A DNA stretch of 64,000 nt from DASXHD01 sp036488725 (GCA_036488725.1 DASXHD010000025.1:62001-126000); one strand, 5' to 3'; shown: positions 9,285 through 18,859, counted from the stretch's first letter. A program made the numbers and translations. The notes: a model not told the origin generated them from the letters alone.

Positions 9285-10244
9285 GTGAAAGTCCTCGTCA
9301 CCGGCGCCACCGGATTTCTCGGAAGCCACGTCGTCACGGCGCTGCGCGCGCACGGCCACGAGCCGATCGCGTTCTCGCGAAGCGCGGGCGGAGACGTGCT
9401 CGACGCCGCGAGCGTCCGCGCGGCGGCCGAAGGATGCGAAGCCGCGCTCCACTGCGCGGGCAAGGTCTCGCGCGACGAGCGCGACGCCGAGGAGCTCTAT
9501 CGCGTGCACGTCGAGGGCACGAAGACGATGCTTGCATCCTGCAAGGAAGCGGGCGTGCGCCGCGTCGTCGTCGCGTCGTCGAGCGGCACCGTCGCGATCG
9601 GCGAAGACCCCGATCACGTCGCGACCGAAGACGACGAGACGCCCATCGGGATCATCTCGCGCTTTCCGTATTACCGCGCGAAGCTCTTCGCCGAGCGCGC
9701 CGCCCTCGCGGCGAGCGCGCCCGGGTTCGACGTCCTCGCGGTGAATCCGTCGCTCTTGCTCGGGCCGGGCGATACGCGCGGGTCGTCGACCGAAGACGTG
9801 CGTCTCGTGCTCGAGCGGCGCGTCCCCGCGGTCCCGCCGGGCGGCGCGAGCTTCGTCGACGCGCGCGACGCGGCCGCGGGAATGATCTCGGCAATGGAGC
9901 GCGGCGCGGCCGGCGAGCGTTACTTGCTCACCGCGTGCAACCTCACGGTGCGCGAGCTCTTCGCGCGCATCGCGCGCATCGCCGGCATCGCGGCGCCCTC
10001 CATTCCGATGCCCCGCGCCCCGCGACTGGCGCGCACCGGCGCGAGCCTCTTGAGCCGCGCGCTCGAGCGCATCGGCGGGTCGCTTCCGGTCGATCCGGTC
10101 AGCCTCGAGATGGCGCATTACTTCTGGTACGCGTCGAGCGCGCGCGCCGAGCGCGATCTCGGTTGGACGCACCGCGACGCGAACGAGACGCTCGCCGACA
10201 CCGTCCGCGACTTGCGCGACCGCGGCGTCGTGTGGGCGGCGTGA
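9285..10244 (+). CDS. NAD-dependent epimerase/dehydratase-family protein (extended SDR)
   Basis: 319 residues from a GTG start about 20 bases after the previous stop. The N-terminal Rossmann motif is VTGATGFLGSHV and the catalytic pair is present as YYRAK (YxxxK). The spacing and sequence resemble the HpnA/dihydroflavonol-4-reductase/3-beta-hydroxysteroid dehydrogenase-like branch of extended SDRs. Candidate substrates are therefore a nucleotide sugar, a hopanoid-linked sugar or a keto-lipid. It lies between two lipoproteins and a lipid kinase whose start overlaps its stop, which favours a lipid-modifying role. Substrate assignment is inference. Confidence 0.82.
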   Translation: MKVLVTGATGFLGSHVVTALRAHGHEPIAFSRSAGGDVLDAASVRAAAEGCEAALHCAGKVSRDERDAEELYRVHVEGTKTMLASCKEAGVRRVVVASSSGTVAIGEDPDHVATEDDETPIGIISRFPYYRAKLFAERAALAASAPGFDVLAVNPSLLLGPGDTRGSSTEDVRLVLERRVPAVPPGGASFVDARDAAAGMISAMERGAAGERYLLTACNLTVRELFARIARIAGIAAPSIPMPRAPRLARTGASLLSRALERIGGSLPVDPVSLEMAHYFWYASSARAERDLGWTHRDANETLADTVRDLRDRGVVWAA

Positions 10245-11158
10245 AACCTCTCCTCCTCGTCAACCCGAAAGCAGGCGGCGGCAAAACCGGCCGCATGGCG
10301 TCCGAAATTCGCCGCGTCGTCGAGCGCGAAATCGGCGAGGTCGACGTCGTCTTCACCGAGCATCGCGGCAACGCCGCCGAGATCGCCGAGCGCGCCGCGC
10401 GCGAAGGACGCGAGCTCGTCATCGCAGTCGGCGGCGACGGCACGTTCAGCGAGGCCGCGCACGGGGTCCTCCGCGCCGGCGGCAAAACGCGATTGGGCAT
10501 CATCGGCCAAGGCACCGGCGGCGACTTTCGCAAGACGCTCGGCCTCGAGCACCGCCTCGATCGCTACGTCGCCGCGATCGCGTCGGGCCACGAGCGCGTC
10601 GTCGACGCCGGCAAAGCGCGTTTTCGAAATCGCGACGGCAAAGAAGAAGAGCGCTGGTTCGTGAACATCTTGTCGGCGGGCATGGGCGGGCTCGTCGACT
10701 CGTACGTCGCGTCGGGCTCGCGCGCGCTCGGCGGCACGGCCGCATATTTTCTCGCGTCGACCAAAGCGCTCCTCCGCGTCGTGCGCGGTCACCTCCGCTG
10801 CACCATCGACGGCAAACCCGAAGCGCTCGCGTCGTACATGATTGCAATCTGCAACGGTCGCTACTTCGGGTCCGGCATGCACGTCGCGCCGATGGCGCTG
10901 GTCGACGACGGCAAGCTCGAGGTCGTCTCGATGGACGCGCCGAGCAAGCTCGCCTTCGCCGCATTTTCCCGCAAGATTTACGACGGCTCGCACCTGCGCG
11001 CGCCCGGCGTGCGCCACTTCACGTGCGAGAAGATCGAGATCGATCTCGAGAACGAAGACGCGCGCGACACATTTCTCCTCGACGTCGACGGCGAGCCGCT
11101 CGGGGGCTTGCCGCTCTCGGCCGAGATCGCGCCGCGCGCGCTCACATTGCGGATTTGA
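10241..11158 (+). CDS. Diacylglycerol/sphingosine kinase-like lipid kinase
   Basis: About 305 residues; the GTG start overlaps the epimerase stop (GTGA). It carries the hallmark DAGK catalytic motifs: an N-terminal VNPKAGGGK phosphate-binding loop, the GGDGTF nucleotide motif, and IIGQGTGGDFRKTL in place of the usual PLGTGNDFAR. The C-terminal beta-sandwich includes VDGEPLGGLP. Expected reaction: ATP-dependent phosphorylation of a diacylglycerol-like lipid at the inner face of the membrane. It ends the five-gene operon begun by the multidomain acyl enzyme, so it may phosphorylate an ether lipid or alkylglycerol made there. Its 3' end overlaps the opposing histidine kinase gene by 17 bases. 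Confidence 0.87.
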   Translation: MKPLLLVNPKAGGGKTGRMASEIRRVVEREIGEVDVVFTEHRGNAAEIAERAAREGRELVIAVGGDGTFSEAAHGVLRAGGKTRLGIIGQGTGGDFRKTLGLEHRLDRYVAAIASGHERVVDAGKARFRNRDGKEEERWFVNILSAGMGGLVDSYVASGSRALGGTAAYFLASTKALLRVVRGHLRCTIDGKPEALASYMIAICNGRYFGSGMHVAPMALVDDGKLEVVSMDAPSKLAFAAFSRKIYDGSHLRAPGVRHFTCEKIEIDLENEDARDTFLLDVDGEPLGGLPLSAEIAPRALTLRI

Positions 11159-13670
11159 TTCGCGCGAGCGTACCGACGACCGAGACGAGCTCGGACGGAT
11201 CGATCGGCTTGGGCACGTGCATCATGAAGCCGGCGCCGAGCGCGCGGTTGCGATCTTCGGCGCGCGCGTAGGCGGTGAGCGCGGCGGCCGGCACGTTCCC
11301 GCCAGCGTTCGGCGGCAGCGAGCGCACGCTGCGAATCAAATCGTAGCCCGTCTCGCCGGGCATGCCGATGTCGGAGAGGAGGACGTCGGGCACCTCGTTC
11401 TTCATCGCGTCGAGCGCCTCGCGCGCGCTCCCGGCGGTGCGCACCTTCGCGCCCGCGTGCTCGAGCACGACCTGAACGAGCTGACGCGCGTCTTCCTCGT
11501 CGTCGACCGTGAGCACGCGCAAGCCGTCGAGCTGAGGCGGCGCGCGCCTGGGCTCGGTGGCCGGGACGCGAAGCGACTCGGCGATCGGCAAGCGCACGGT
11601 GAAGGTCGCGCCCTTCCCCTCGCCTTCGCTCTTCGCCTCGATGGTGCCGCCGTGGAGCTCGACGAGGTGCTTGGTGATCGCGAGCCCGAGGCCGAGCCCG
11701 CCGGACATGCGCGCGATGCCGCCGTCGGCCTGACGGAACGGCTCGAACACGTACGGCAAGAAGCGCGGCGGAATTCCTTTGCCGCGATCGGAGACGACGA
11801 ACTCGAGCGTGTCGCCTTCGGTCCGCGACGCGACGCGCACGCGGCCGCCGCGCGGGCTGAACTTCACCGCGTTGCTGACGAGGTTCCACACGATTTGCTG
11901 CAGGCGCGCCGCGTCGCCCGCGACGAGCGCGGGCAGCCGATCGAGATCGCGCTCGATGACGATCGCCTTGGCGTCGGCGGCGGGCTTTACCGAGTCGAGC
12001 GCCGCTTCGACGATCGGCGCGATCTCGGTCGTGTGCACGTCGATTCGCATCTTGCCGCTCACGATGCGCGAGACGTCGAGCAAGTCCTCGATGAGCTGCG
12101 TCATCGTGACGGCGTTTCGCTCGATGATCTCGTTGGCGTGGATGCGCTGCACTTCTTGGAGGGTGTGCGCGCGCAGCATCTTCGACCAACCGAGGATCGC
12201 CGTGAGCGGCGTGCGCAGCTCGTGGCTGACGGCCGCGAGGAATTCGTCCTTCGCGCGGTTCGCCGCGTCGGCGCTCTCTCTCGCGCGCTGCTCGGCCGTG
12301 TAGAGCCGCGCGTTTTCGACCGCGACGCCGGCGCGCCGGCCGAGCTCTTCGGCGAACGAGAGCGCGTCCTCGTCGTACGCGCGGCCCGAGTCGGCGAAGA
12401 TGAACGAAATGGCGCCGAGCACGCGCCCGCCCGTCGTCAGCGGGACGATCATCGCCGAGCGGATGCCGAGCGCGCGAGTCATCTGCATGTGCTCGGGACT
12501 CTCGGCGGTGACGGCGAGCAGCTGGTCGTCGACGTGCGGGTAGAGCTGCGAGCGGCCGGTGCGGATCACCTCCGGCACCCCGCGCGACGCGTTCGTCCGT
12601 TGCGGGAAGCGCTCGCCGATTTCGTGCGCGAGCTTCAGCTTCGCCGGGTCGATGTGCGCGTTCGCGACGTTTCGTGCCTTGCCGTCGTCGTCGACGATGT
12701 AGACCGCGCACCAGTCGGACAAGGACGGCACAGCGAGCTTCGCGAGGCGCATGAGCGTCGCTTTGTAATCGAGCGAAGAGCCGAGCGCGGCCGCCACGTC
12801 CATCATGAACGCGCGTCGCTCGGAGGCGCGCGTCTCGGGCGTCGCGTCGCGGAAGACCAAGACGACGCCGCGGATTTCGCCTGCTTCGTCGCGGATGGGC
12901 GCGCCGCTGTCGGCGATCGAAATGTGCGCGCCGTCCGGCCGCACGAGCGCCGTGTGGTTCGCGAGCCCGACGACGACACCCTCGCGCAGCACGCGATCGA
13001 CCGGGCTCTCGATCGGCTTTTGCGTCGTCTCGTTGACGATGTGAAAGACGTCGCGCAGCGGCCGCCCGCGCGCTTCGTCGGCGGTGAGCCCAGTGAGGCG
13101 CTCGGCGACCGGGTTCATCAACGTGACGACGCCTTGCGTGTCCGTCGCGATGACCGCGTCGCCGATGCTTCGCAGGGTCGTCTCGAACCAACGTCGCGCT
13201 TCGTCGATCGAGTGACGAAGCGCCCGCTCGACGCGCGCCGCCTCCTCCGCTTGCGCCCGGCGCACGCGCTCGTTCTCGGCGTTGCGACGCTCGGTGAGAT
13301 CGCGCGTCACCTTCGCGAAGCCGACGAGCTGGCCGGATGCATTGCGCAGCGCGGTGATGACGACGTTCGCCCAAAAGCGCGTGCCGTCTTTTCGCACGCG
13401 CCAGCCTTCATCCTCGAAGCGCCCGTCGCGCGCCGCCATCTCGAGCTCGTACTCGCACTTGCCGCTCGCGGCCTCGTGCGGCTCGTAGAAGACCGAAAAA
13501 TGCTGGCCGATGATCTCGTTGGCCTTCCACCACTTCAAGCGCTCCGCGCCGACGTTCCACGTTTGCACGTGTCCGGTCGGGTCGAGCATGAAGATCGCGT
13601 AGTCGCGGACCGATTCGACGAGCAGCCGAAAGATCTCTTCGCTGGCGCCGGCCGAACCGTGGTTGGGCAT
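11142..13670 (-). CDS. PAS/PAS/GAF hybrid sensor histidine kinase
   Basis: 842 residues without membrane helices, so a cytoplasmic sensor. Domains: PAS about 10-125 (DYAIFMLDPTGHVQTWN), a second PAS about 150-285 with a PAC-type end, GAF about 290-455, HisKA with the phosphorylated His in VSHELRTP near residue 483, and HATPase with N-box NLVSNAVKFSPRGGR and G1 DRGKGIPPRF. A C-terminal receiver has acidic residues in VDDEED and acceptor Asp in LLSDIGMPG near residue 767. As an orphan hybrid kinase with no adjacent response regulator, it probably signals through a separate phosphotransfer or effector protein. It follows the ketopantoate reductase gene by 35 bases. Ligands of the PAS and GAF domains cannot be read from sequence. 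Confidence 0.92.
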   Translation of the reverse strand: MPNHGSAGASEEIFRLLVESVRDYAIFMLDPTGHVQTWNVGAERLKWWKANEIIGQHFSVFYEPHEAASGKCEYELEMAARDGRFEDEGWRVRKDGTRFWANVVITALRNASGQLVGFAKVTRDLTERRNAENERVRRAQAEEAARVERALRHSIDEARRWFETTLRSIGDAVIATDTQGVVTLMNPVAERLTGLTADEARGRPLRDVFHIVNETTQKPIESPVDRVLREGVVVGLANHTALVRPDGAHISIADSGAPIRDEAGEIRGVVLVFRDATPETRASERRAFMMDVAAALGSSLDYKATLMRLAKLAVPSLSDWCAVYIVDDDGKARNVANAHIDPAKLKLAHEIGERFPQRTNASRGVPEVIRTGRSQLYPHVDDQLLAVTAESPEHMQMTRALGIRSAMIVPLTTGGRVLGAISFIFADSGRAYDEDALSFAEELGRRAGVAVENARLYTAEQRARESADAANRAKDEFLAAVSHELRTPLTAILGWSKMLRAHTLQEVQRIHANEIIERNAVTMTQLIEDLLDVSRIVSGKMRIDVHTTEIAPIVEAALDSVKPAADAKAIVIERDLDRLPALVAGDAARLQQIVWNLVSNAVKFSPRGGRVRVASRTEGDTLEFVVSDRGKGIPPRFLPYVFEPFRQADGGIARMSGGLGLGLAITKHLVELHGGTIEAKSEGEGKGATFTVRLPIAESLRVPATEPRRAPPQLDGLRVLTVDDEEDARQLVQVVLEHAGAKVRTAGSAREALDAMKNEVPDVLLSDIGMPGETGYDLIRSVRSLPPNAGGNVPAAALTAYARAEDRNRALGAGFMMHVPKPIDPSELVSVVGTLARIKSAM

Positions 13671-13705
13671 AGAGACGCAGTGATGCGATTTTTGGACCAG
13701 GCCAA

Positions 13706-14731
13706 TCAGTCATGTGGCGAAAGCGCGCGTGACAGATCGCGCAGCGCTTCCATGCCACTCGTCCGCTCGCCGCGCGCGACCGCCCAGACGAAGGCTCGCG
13801 CCGCGTCGTTGGCGGGCGTCGCCACACCGAGCGCGCGGCCGCGCTCGCACACTTCGCCGTTCAAGAACTCGACCGCCGGGACTCGTCCGCGCTCGATTGC
13901 CGCAAGCATGGAGCTTCGCATGCGGCGATAACGAAACCCGACCGCGAGCAGCATGGCGTGCTTCGCGACGAGCGACGGCGACCCCGCGGCGAGCCGCTCG
14001 TCTTCGCGGAGCGCGAGCCAGTCGAGGTCGAACGTTCCGGCGACTTTCTCGAGGCGCACGCCGCATTTGCGTGCAACATACACGCATTCGCTCATGATCT
14101 CGAGCGCGAGACGGCGCACGAACCTGTGCTGCAAGAGCGCGCCGAGGCGCTCGCCGCCGATCGTGCCGAGCGACGAAATCGCCGCGTTGATGGCCAGCTT
14201 GCTCCACCGTTTGCCGGCGAGATTGTCGGTGATCTCGACCGGACCGATCACCTCGAGCGCGCGCGCGACCTCGTCGAGGCGCGAAGAAGAGCCTCCGAGC
14301 GCGAAGCCGCCGGGCGCGGTGCGCTCGTAAACGCCGGGCTCGTGCATCGCGGCGCCCCACGCGACGACCGCGCCGAGCGTGCGCGCTTCGCCTGCGATGG
14401 CCGCGACGCGCGACTCGCAGAGACCGTTCTGCAGACAGACCATCACGCCGTCGTCGGCGAGCACGCCGAGCGCAGCGCGCGCCGCGTCCTCGACCTGCGG
14501 CGGCTGCGTGCAAAGCAAGACGACGTCGAAGCGTTCGTCCGGCATCTCGCGAAGGACGCGCGCGCGCACCGCACGAGGCGGCGCGTCGCCGCGCAGCTGG
14601 AGGCCCTCACGCGTAGCGGCTTCGGCGATGGCCGCGTTGGTCGTGAACGCGGTCACGTCGTGACCGCTCTCGGCGAGCAGCGCCGTCGCGATTCCCCCGA
14701 TTCCCCCGCACCCCATGACGAGCAAGCGCAT
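13706..14731 (-). CDS. panE: 2-dehydropantoate 2-reductase (ketopantoate reductase)
   Basis: About 341 residues. The N-terminal Rossmann motif is LLVMGCGGIGGIATALL, and the helical C-terminal domain has the conserved Lys/Asn region KRWSKLAINAAISSLGT, where the catalytic Lys and substrate-binding Asn are expected. Known reaction: NADPH-dependent reduction of 2-dehydropantoate to pantoate in coenzyme A synthesis. Many paralogues act on other 2-keto acids, so the symbol is a family-level call. The ATG at 14731 fits the family start; a GTG at 14740 would add three residues. It reads toward the hybrid kinase and is divergent from a lipoprotein gene. No other pantothenate gene is nearby. Confidence 0.82.
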   Translation of the reverse strand: MRLLVMGCGGIGGIATALLAESGHDVTAFTTNAAIAEAATREGLQLRGDAPPRAVRARVLREMPDERFDVVLLCTQPPQVEDAARAALGVLADDGVMVCLQNGLCESRVAAIAGEARTLGAVVAWGAAMHEPGVYERTAPGGFALGGSSSRLDEVARALEVIGPVEITDNLAGKRWSKLAINAAISSLGTIGGERLGALLQHRFVRRLALEIMSECVYVARKCGVRLEKVAGTFDLDWLALREDERLAAGSPSLVAKHAMLLAVGFRYRRMRSSMLAAIERGRVPAVEFLNGEVCERGRALGVATPANDAARAFVWAVARGERTSGMEALRDLSRALSPHD

Positions 14732-14822
14732 GAGACCCACGTTTTACCGGAAACCTTGACTCGGCGCGACCGTCCGTCCAAGGTGCGCCCATCGGCGCGT
14801 CAGCGCCGGACCAGGTGAACCC

Positions 14823-15818
14823 ATGGACGGCCGCGTCGCGATCTTTCTCCTTTTGGCTCCGTGCTTCGCTTGTCACGACGACAAGCCCAAGGCGGACACG
14901 TCGCAAGCGCCGAGCGCCGAGCCGATCCCGAGCGACCTCGTCTACAACGCGTTCGTCGACGACACGAAGAAGACGCCGACCGCGGTGGTCGAGGGCGACG
15001 CGGCCGCGACGAGCGCCGAGACGAGCGCGTCGACGGTGAAGCTCGACGACGCGGGCGCCGATCCGAAAGCGCCGATCCGCTACGCCTTCGCGGGCAAGAC
15101 GCGCACGGTCGACGCGAGCATCACGATCTCCGGCGGCGCGCCGGGGATGGCGGATCAGCCGCCGCTCCACTTCGTCTTCACGGCGACGCCCAAGCCGAAG
15201 AACATGCTCGGCCACGACGCGACCATCGACGTCACGATCACGAAGTTCGACATCACGCTTCCGCCCAACATGCCGCCGCAGCAGGCCGCGGGAAAAGATC
15301 AGCTCGAAAAAGCGCTCGTCGGCGTCAAAGGACATTTCGACGTGACGACGTTCGGCGACGTGGGCGACGCGGCGTTCGACTCGGATCAACTTCCGCGCGG
15401 TGCGGGCGACATCGTCGGCGTGGTGCAGCAGACGTTCGAGCTCCTCGTCGTTCCTGTGCCCGGCGAGCCGGTCGGCATCGGCGCGAAGTGGGAGAAGAGC
15501 GAAAACAAACGCCTCGGCGACCAGGGAACGAGCGTGTCGGCGAAGACGACCGTCACGCTCGTCGCGCGCGACGCGCAGACGGTGACGTTCAAGGTCGAGA
15601 ACACGGCGTCGGGCACGATGAGCGTGAGCGACCCGCGCGCGCCGAAGGGCACGCTCATCGACCGCAAGTCGACCGCGAGCTTCGACGTGGTCGCGCGCCT
15701 GGACGGCATGGCCCAAAAAGTCGACGGCGCGACGACGACGAACGTCACGCAAAAAGTCCCAGGCCAGCCGGATCAAGCGGTCTCGCTCAAGATGAGCGAA
15801 AAGCTCACGAGCAAATAG
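14823..15818 (+). CDS. Predicted lipoprotein, function unknown
   Basis: 331 residues. A short signal with lipobox-like LAPCFAC is followed by a polar linker rich in Lys, Asp, Ser and Ala, then a beta-rich mature domain of about 250 residues (repeated VTFKVENTASGTMSV, STASFDVVARLDG type strands). It resembles in texture the DUF6263-like or other all-beta lipoproteins, but I cannot place it firmly. The ATG lies in a spaced divergent region of about 90 bases with panE. The 3' end stops one base before the opposing glycosyltransferase gene. Confidence 0.75.
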   Translation: MDGRVAIFLLLAPCFACHDDKPKADTSQAPSAEPIPSDLVYNAFVDDTKKTPTAVVEGDAAATSAETSASTVKLDDAGADPKAPIRYAFAGKTRTVDASITISGGAPGMADQPPLHFVFTATPKPKNMLGHDATIDVTITKFDITLPPNMPPQQAAGKDQLEKALVGVKGHFDVTTFGDVGDAAFDSDQLPRGAGDIVGVVQQTFELLVVPVPGEPVGIGAKWEKSENKRLGDQGTSVSAKTTVTLVARDAQTVTFKVENTASGTMSVSDPRAPKGTLIDRKSTASFDVVARLDGMAQKVDGATTTNVTQKVPGQPDQAVSLKMSEKLTSK

Positions 15819-15819
15819 G

Positions 15820-16935
15820 TCAGGCGCGCTTCGAAATCTTTTTCAGCAGCGAGTCGACCGCGTCGAAGAGGCGCTCGTTGGCTTTCTGTTTGTGCTTGCT
15901 GACGCGGGCCGCGTACTTGTCGGCTTCGCCGAGAAAAAGTCGCAAGAGGTCCGGCTCGATCGCCTCGGCCGCGAGGCCGTAGCCGAGCTCCTCGAGGTAG
16001 CGCGCGTTCATGACTTGCTCGAACTGGTTTCGCACCGGCACGCTGAAGATCGGTTTGCCGAGATAGAGCGCCTCGCCGATGAGCGAGAGCCCGCCGTTGC
16101 AGACGACCGCGCGCGCCGTCGCCAAATCGGTGACGAAGCCTTCTTCGCTGAAGTCTTTAACCGTGCAGTTGCCGATGCGCTCGGCTCCAGCCGCCGCCTT
16201 CTTCGTCGCGTGCGCTTGGTCGCCGCGCTTCATGCCGTAGACGACGAACTTGTGCTCGCGAATTTGCGAGAGCGCCGGCAAGAGCGAAGTGTCGCTCGCC
16301 GACGTTTGGTAGACGAGCACGTGATCGCCCGAGCGCGCCTTGGCCTTGGCGTCCAAGACGGCGCGCCGCAAGATCGGCGGAACGAGCGTCGTCGTCTCGC
16401 GGAATTTTTTTCGAACCGTCGGCTCGAAGAACGTCGTGATGACGTAGTGGTCGCAGCCCGGGAGCTTCGCGCGCACGAAGCCCTTGGTCATTTGGTAGTC
16501 GATCTTCACGCCTTTTTTGATCGCCGCGGGGTGCTTGCAGCGGCTGATGATTTGCTGGTTGTCGATCGAGACGACCGGCAAGCCGTGGCGCTTGGCGAAC
16601 AGATACGCGAACGAGTCGAAGTCGGTGAGCACGACGTCCGGCTCGTACGCGACGACTTTTTCGTAATACGCGATGACGTTGTCGCCGATGATGCTCGGCG
16701 CGAGCGCGAGGTTTCGCGCGAGCGTGCCGTCGCGGTCCATGCGGTTGTCGACGTAGCGAATCGTGAGGCCTTTGATCTCGACGACGTCCTCGAAGGTCTT
16801 CGCCAGAAATCCGTGAGCTCGACCGCTGACGACGATTTTGACCTGATGGCCGCGCTCGACGAGGTGCTCGCAGACGACCTTGCTGCGCGTCGCGTGGCCC
16901 ATCCCTTCGCCGACGACGCCGTAGAGAATTCGCAT
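15820..16935 (-). CDS. GT-B glycosyltransferase of the MJ1255/VC2487 type
   Basis: 371 residues. It begins MRILYGVVGEGMGHATRS, the glycine-rich N-terminal loop of the MJ1255/VC2487 (MGT/MurG-like) glycosyltransferase family. The C-terminal nucleotide-sugar half has the motif VCNGGLSLIGEALYLGKPIFSVP and NQFEQVMNARYLEELGYG, which closely matches UDP-sugar binding segments of this family. Probably a peripheral inner-membrane enzyme that glycosylates a lipid or envelope component. Acceptor unknown. It is a single-gene unit: convergent with the lipoprotein on the left and divergent from the next one on the right. Confidence 0.87.
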   Translation of the reverse strand: MRILYGVVGEGMGHATRSKVVCEHLVERGHQVKIVVSGRAHGFLAKTFEDVVEIKGLTIRYVDNRMDRDGTLARNLALAPSIIGDNVIAYYEKVVAYEPDVVLTDFDSFAYLFAKRHGLPVVSIDNQQIISRCKHPAAIKKGVKIDYQMTKGFVRAKLPGCDHYVITTFFEPTVRKKFRETTTLVPPILRRAVLDAKAKARSGDHVLVYQTSASDTSLLPALSQIREHKFVVYGMKRGDQAHATKKAAAGAERIGNCTVKDFSEEGFVTDLATARAVVCNGGLSLIGEALYLGKPIFSVPVRNQFEQVMNARYLEELGYGLAAEAIEPDLLRLFLGEADKYAARVSKHKQKANERLFDAVDSLLKKISKRA

Positions 16936-16983
16936 GGCCGCGAGCCTACACGAGGCACGACGGTTGCTGCGTGAGACGGTGCT

Positions 16984-17562
16984 GTGAAATTCGTCGTAGT
17001 TTGCGTGGTGCTCTGCGTGACTGGCTGTGGCACGACGGCGTCGGTGCCGCGCGAGATTCGCGACGCGCGCGCCGCCGTGCGAAATGCCGGTGTCGCGGCC
17101 GAGCTGGACCCGAGCGACGTGCGCGCCGCGCGCGCCGAGCTCGCCGACGCCGAGTCGACTTACCGAAGGCTGGGCGACGTCGCCGAAGCGCGCGATCTCG
17201 CGACCGTCGCCGCACGACGCGCGCGCCTCGCCGAGTCACGCGCGAGCGAGCGCGTCGAGAACGCGTGCCCCGCGGGCGCCGTCACGTTGACCTCCGCGCA
17301 AGTCTCGTCGCCGCGCGCGTCGTCGCTCGCGCTCGGCGCGTCGCCAGACTTCGTCGCGATCGATCGCTTCGTCCACGCGCTCCCCACGGGCGCGCGCGTC
17401 ACGATCGAAATCCCCGCGACGCTTGAAGCGCGCGATCTAGCCGAGGGCGTCCGCGCGCATCTCGGCACCGACGGCATCGCCCCCGCGAATGTCACGATCG
17501 CCGAGAGCGCCGCGACGACGAAACCACGTCTCGTCGTCGCGAACGCACCCTCGAATCAGTAG
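16984..17562 (+). CDS. DUF4398-like lipoprotein
   Basis: 192 residues from a GTG start. The signal peptide with lipobox (VVLCVTGCGT) is followed by a helical, Ala/Arg/Glu-rich segment (about residues 25-90: IRDARAAVRNAG, RAARAELADAESTYRR) typical of the DUF4398 coiled-coil region seen in OmpA-associated lipoproteins. The C-terminal half has a VTIEIPATLEARDLAEGVRAHL stretch that looks like a degenerate OmpA-like peptidoglycan-binding fold, lacking a clear full motif. Probably an outer-membrane lipoprotein that faces peptidoglycan; this is inference. The 3' end overlaps ahcY by seven bases on the opposite strand. Confidence 0.72.
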   Translation: MKFVVVCVVLCVTGCGTTASVPREIRDARAAVRNAGVAAELDPSDVRAARAELADAESTYRRLGDVAEARDLATVAARRARLAESRASERVENACPAGAVTLTSAQVSSPRASSLALGASPDFVAIDRFVHALPTGARVTIEIPATLEARDLAEGVRAHLGTDGIAPANVTIAESAATTKPRLVVANAPSNQ

Positions 17563-18857
17563 CGGTAGTGCTCGGGCTTGAACGGCCCCTCGACGGAGAT
17601 GCCGAGGTACTCGGCCTGCTTGCTCGTGAGCTTGGTGAGCTTCACGCCGAGCTTGTCGAGGTGGAGCGCGGCGACTTTTTCGTCGAGCTTCTTCGGCAGC
17701 ATGTGGACGCCGGGCGAAAACTTCTCGGTCCAGAGCGCGATCTGCGCGAGCACCTGGTTGGTGAACGACGAGCTCATGACGAACGACGGGTGACCGTTGG
17801 CGCACCCGAGGTTCACGAGGCGCCCGCGCGCGAGCAGGATGACCCGCTTGCCGCTCGGCATCGTGAACTGATCGACCTGCGGCTTCACCTCGGTCTCGCT
17901 CTTCTTGTTCTTCTCCATCCACGCGACGTCGATCTCGCAATCGAAGTGACCGATGTTGCAGAGGATGACGTTGTCCTTCATCGCGGTGATGTGCTCGCCG
18001 CGAACGATGTCGAGACAACCGGTCGCCGTCACGACGATGTCGGCCTGCGGGGCGGCGTCTTCCATCGTCGTCACCTCGTAACCCTCCATCGCCGCTTGGA
18101 GCGCGATGATCGGGTCGATCTCGGTGATGATGACGCGCGCGCCGTAACCGCGGAGCGACTGCGCGCAGCCCTTGCCCACGTCGCCGTAACCCGCGACGAC
18201 CGCGACCTTGCCCGCGAACATGACGCCGGTCGCGCGCTTGATGCCGTCGGCGAGCGACTCGCGGCAGCCGTAGAGGTTGTCGAACTTCGACTTGGTGACC
18301 GAGTCGTTCACGTTGATCGCCGGCACCTTGAGCTTGCCGTTCTTGAACATCTCGTAGAGGCGATGCACGCCCGTCGTCGTCTCTTCCGAGATGCCGCGGA
18401 TGGGGTCCGGACCCGTGAAGAGCTCGGGGTGCTTCTCGTGCGCGATGATCGTGAGATCGCCGCCGTCGTCGAGGATCATGTTCGGGCCCTTGCCGTTCGC
18501 GAAGGCCTTGAGCTGCATCTCGATGCACTCGTTGTACTCGGCCTCGCTCTCGCCTTTCCAAGCGAACACCGGGACGCCCGTCTTCGCGATCGCGGCCGCG
18601 GCCTGATCTTGCGTCGAGAAGATGTTGCACGAGGTCCAGGTGACCTCGGCGCCGAGCGCCGTCAGCGTCTCGATGAGGACCGCCGTCTGCGTCGTCATGT
18701 GGAGGCAGCCCGCGATGCGCGCGCCCTTCAGCGGTTTTTTGGCGCCGTACTCCGCGCGGAGCGCCATGAGGCCGGGCATCTCCGTCTCGGCGATGGCGAT
18801 CTCCTTGCGACCCCAATCGGCGAGCGAGATGTCTGCGACTTTGTATTTGTCAGCCAT
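17556..18857 (-). CDS. ahcY: S-adenosylhomocysteinase
   Basis: 433 residues. Cytoplasmic enzyme that hydrolyses S-adenosylhomocysteine to adenosine and homocysteine, clearing the product inhibitor of methyltransferases. The sequence shows the family start KVADISLADWGRKEIAIAE, the NAD-binding glycine motif VAGYGDVGKGCAQSLRGYG near residue 222, the adjacent HFDCEIDVAW stretch, and the invariant C-terminus KPEHYRY. Start chosen at ATG 18857 because AAGGAG lies eight bases upstream; an ATG at 18863 would overlap the preceding stop (ATGA) but places the same Shine-Dalgarno only two bases away. It is the second gene of an operon with an ArsR-type regulator fused to a methyltransferase domain, the usual context for SAH-responsive control. 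Confidence 0.97.
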   Translation of the reverse strand: MADKYKVADISLADWGRKEIAIAETEMPGLMALRAEYGAKKPLKGARIAGCLHMTTQTAVLIETLTALGAEVTWTSCNIFSTQDQAAAAIAKTGVPVFAWKGESEAEYNECIEMQLKAFANGKGPNMILDDGGDLTIIAHEKHPELFTGPDPIRGISEETTTGVHRLYEMFKNGKLKVPAINVNDSVTKSKFDNLYGCRESLADGIKRATGVMFAGKVAVVAGYGDVGKGCAQSLRGYGARVIITEIDPIIALQAAMEGYEVTTMEDAAPQADIVVTATGCLDIVRGEHITAMKDNVILCNIGHFDCEIDVAWMEKNKKSETEVKPQVDQFTMPSGKRVILLARGRLVNLGCANGHPSFVMSSSFTNQVLAQIALWTEKFSPGVHMLPKKLDEKVAALHLDKLGVKLTKLTSKQAEYLGISVEGPFKPEHYRY

Positions 18858-18859
18858 GG

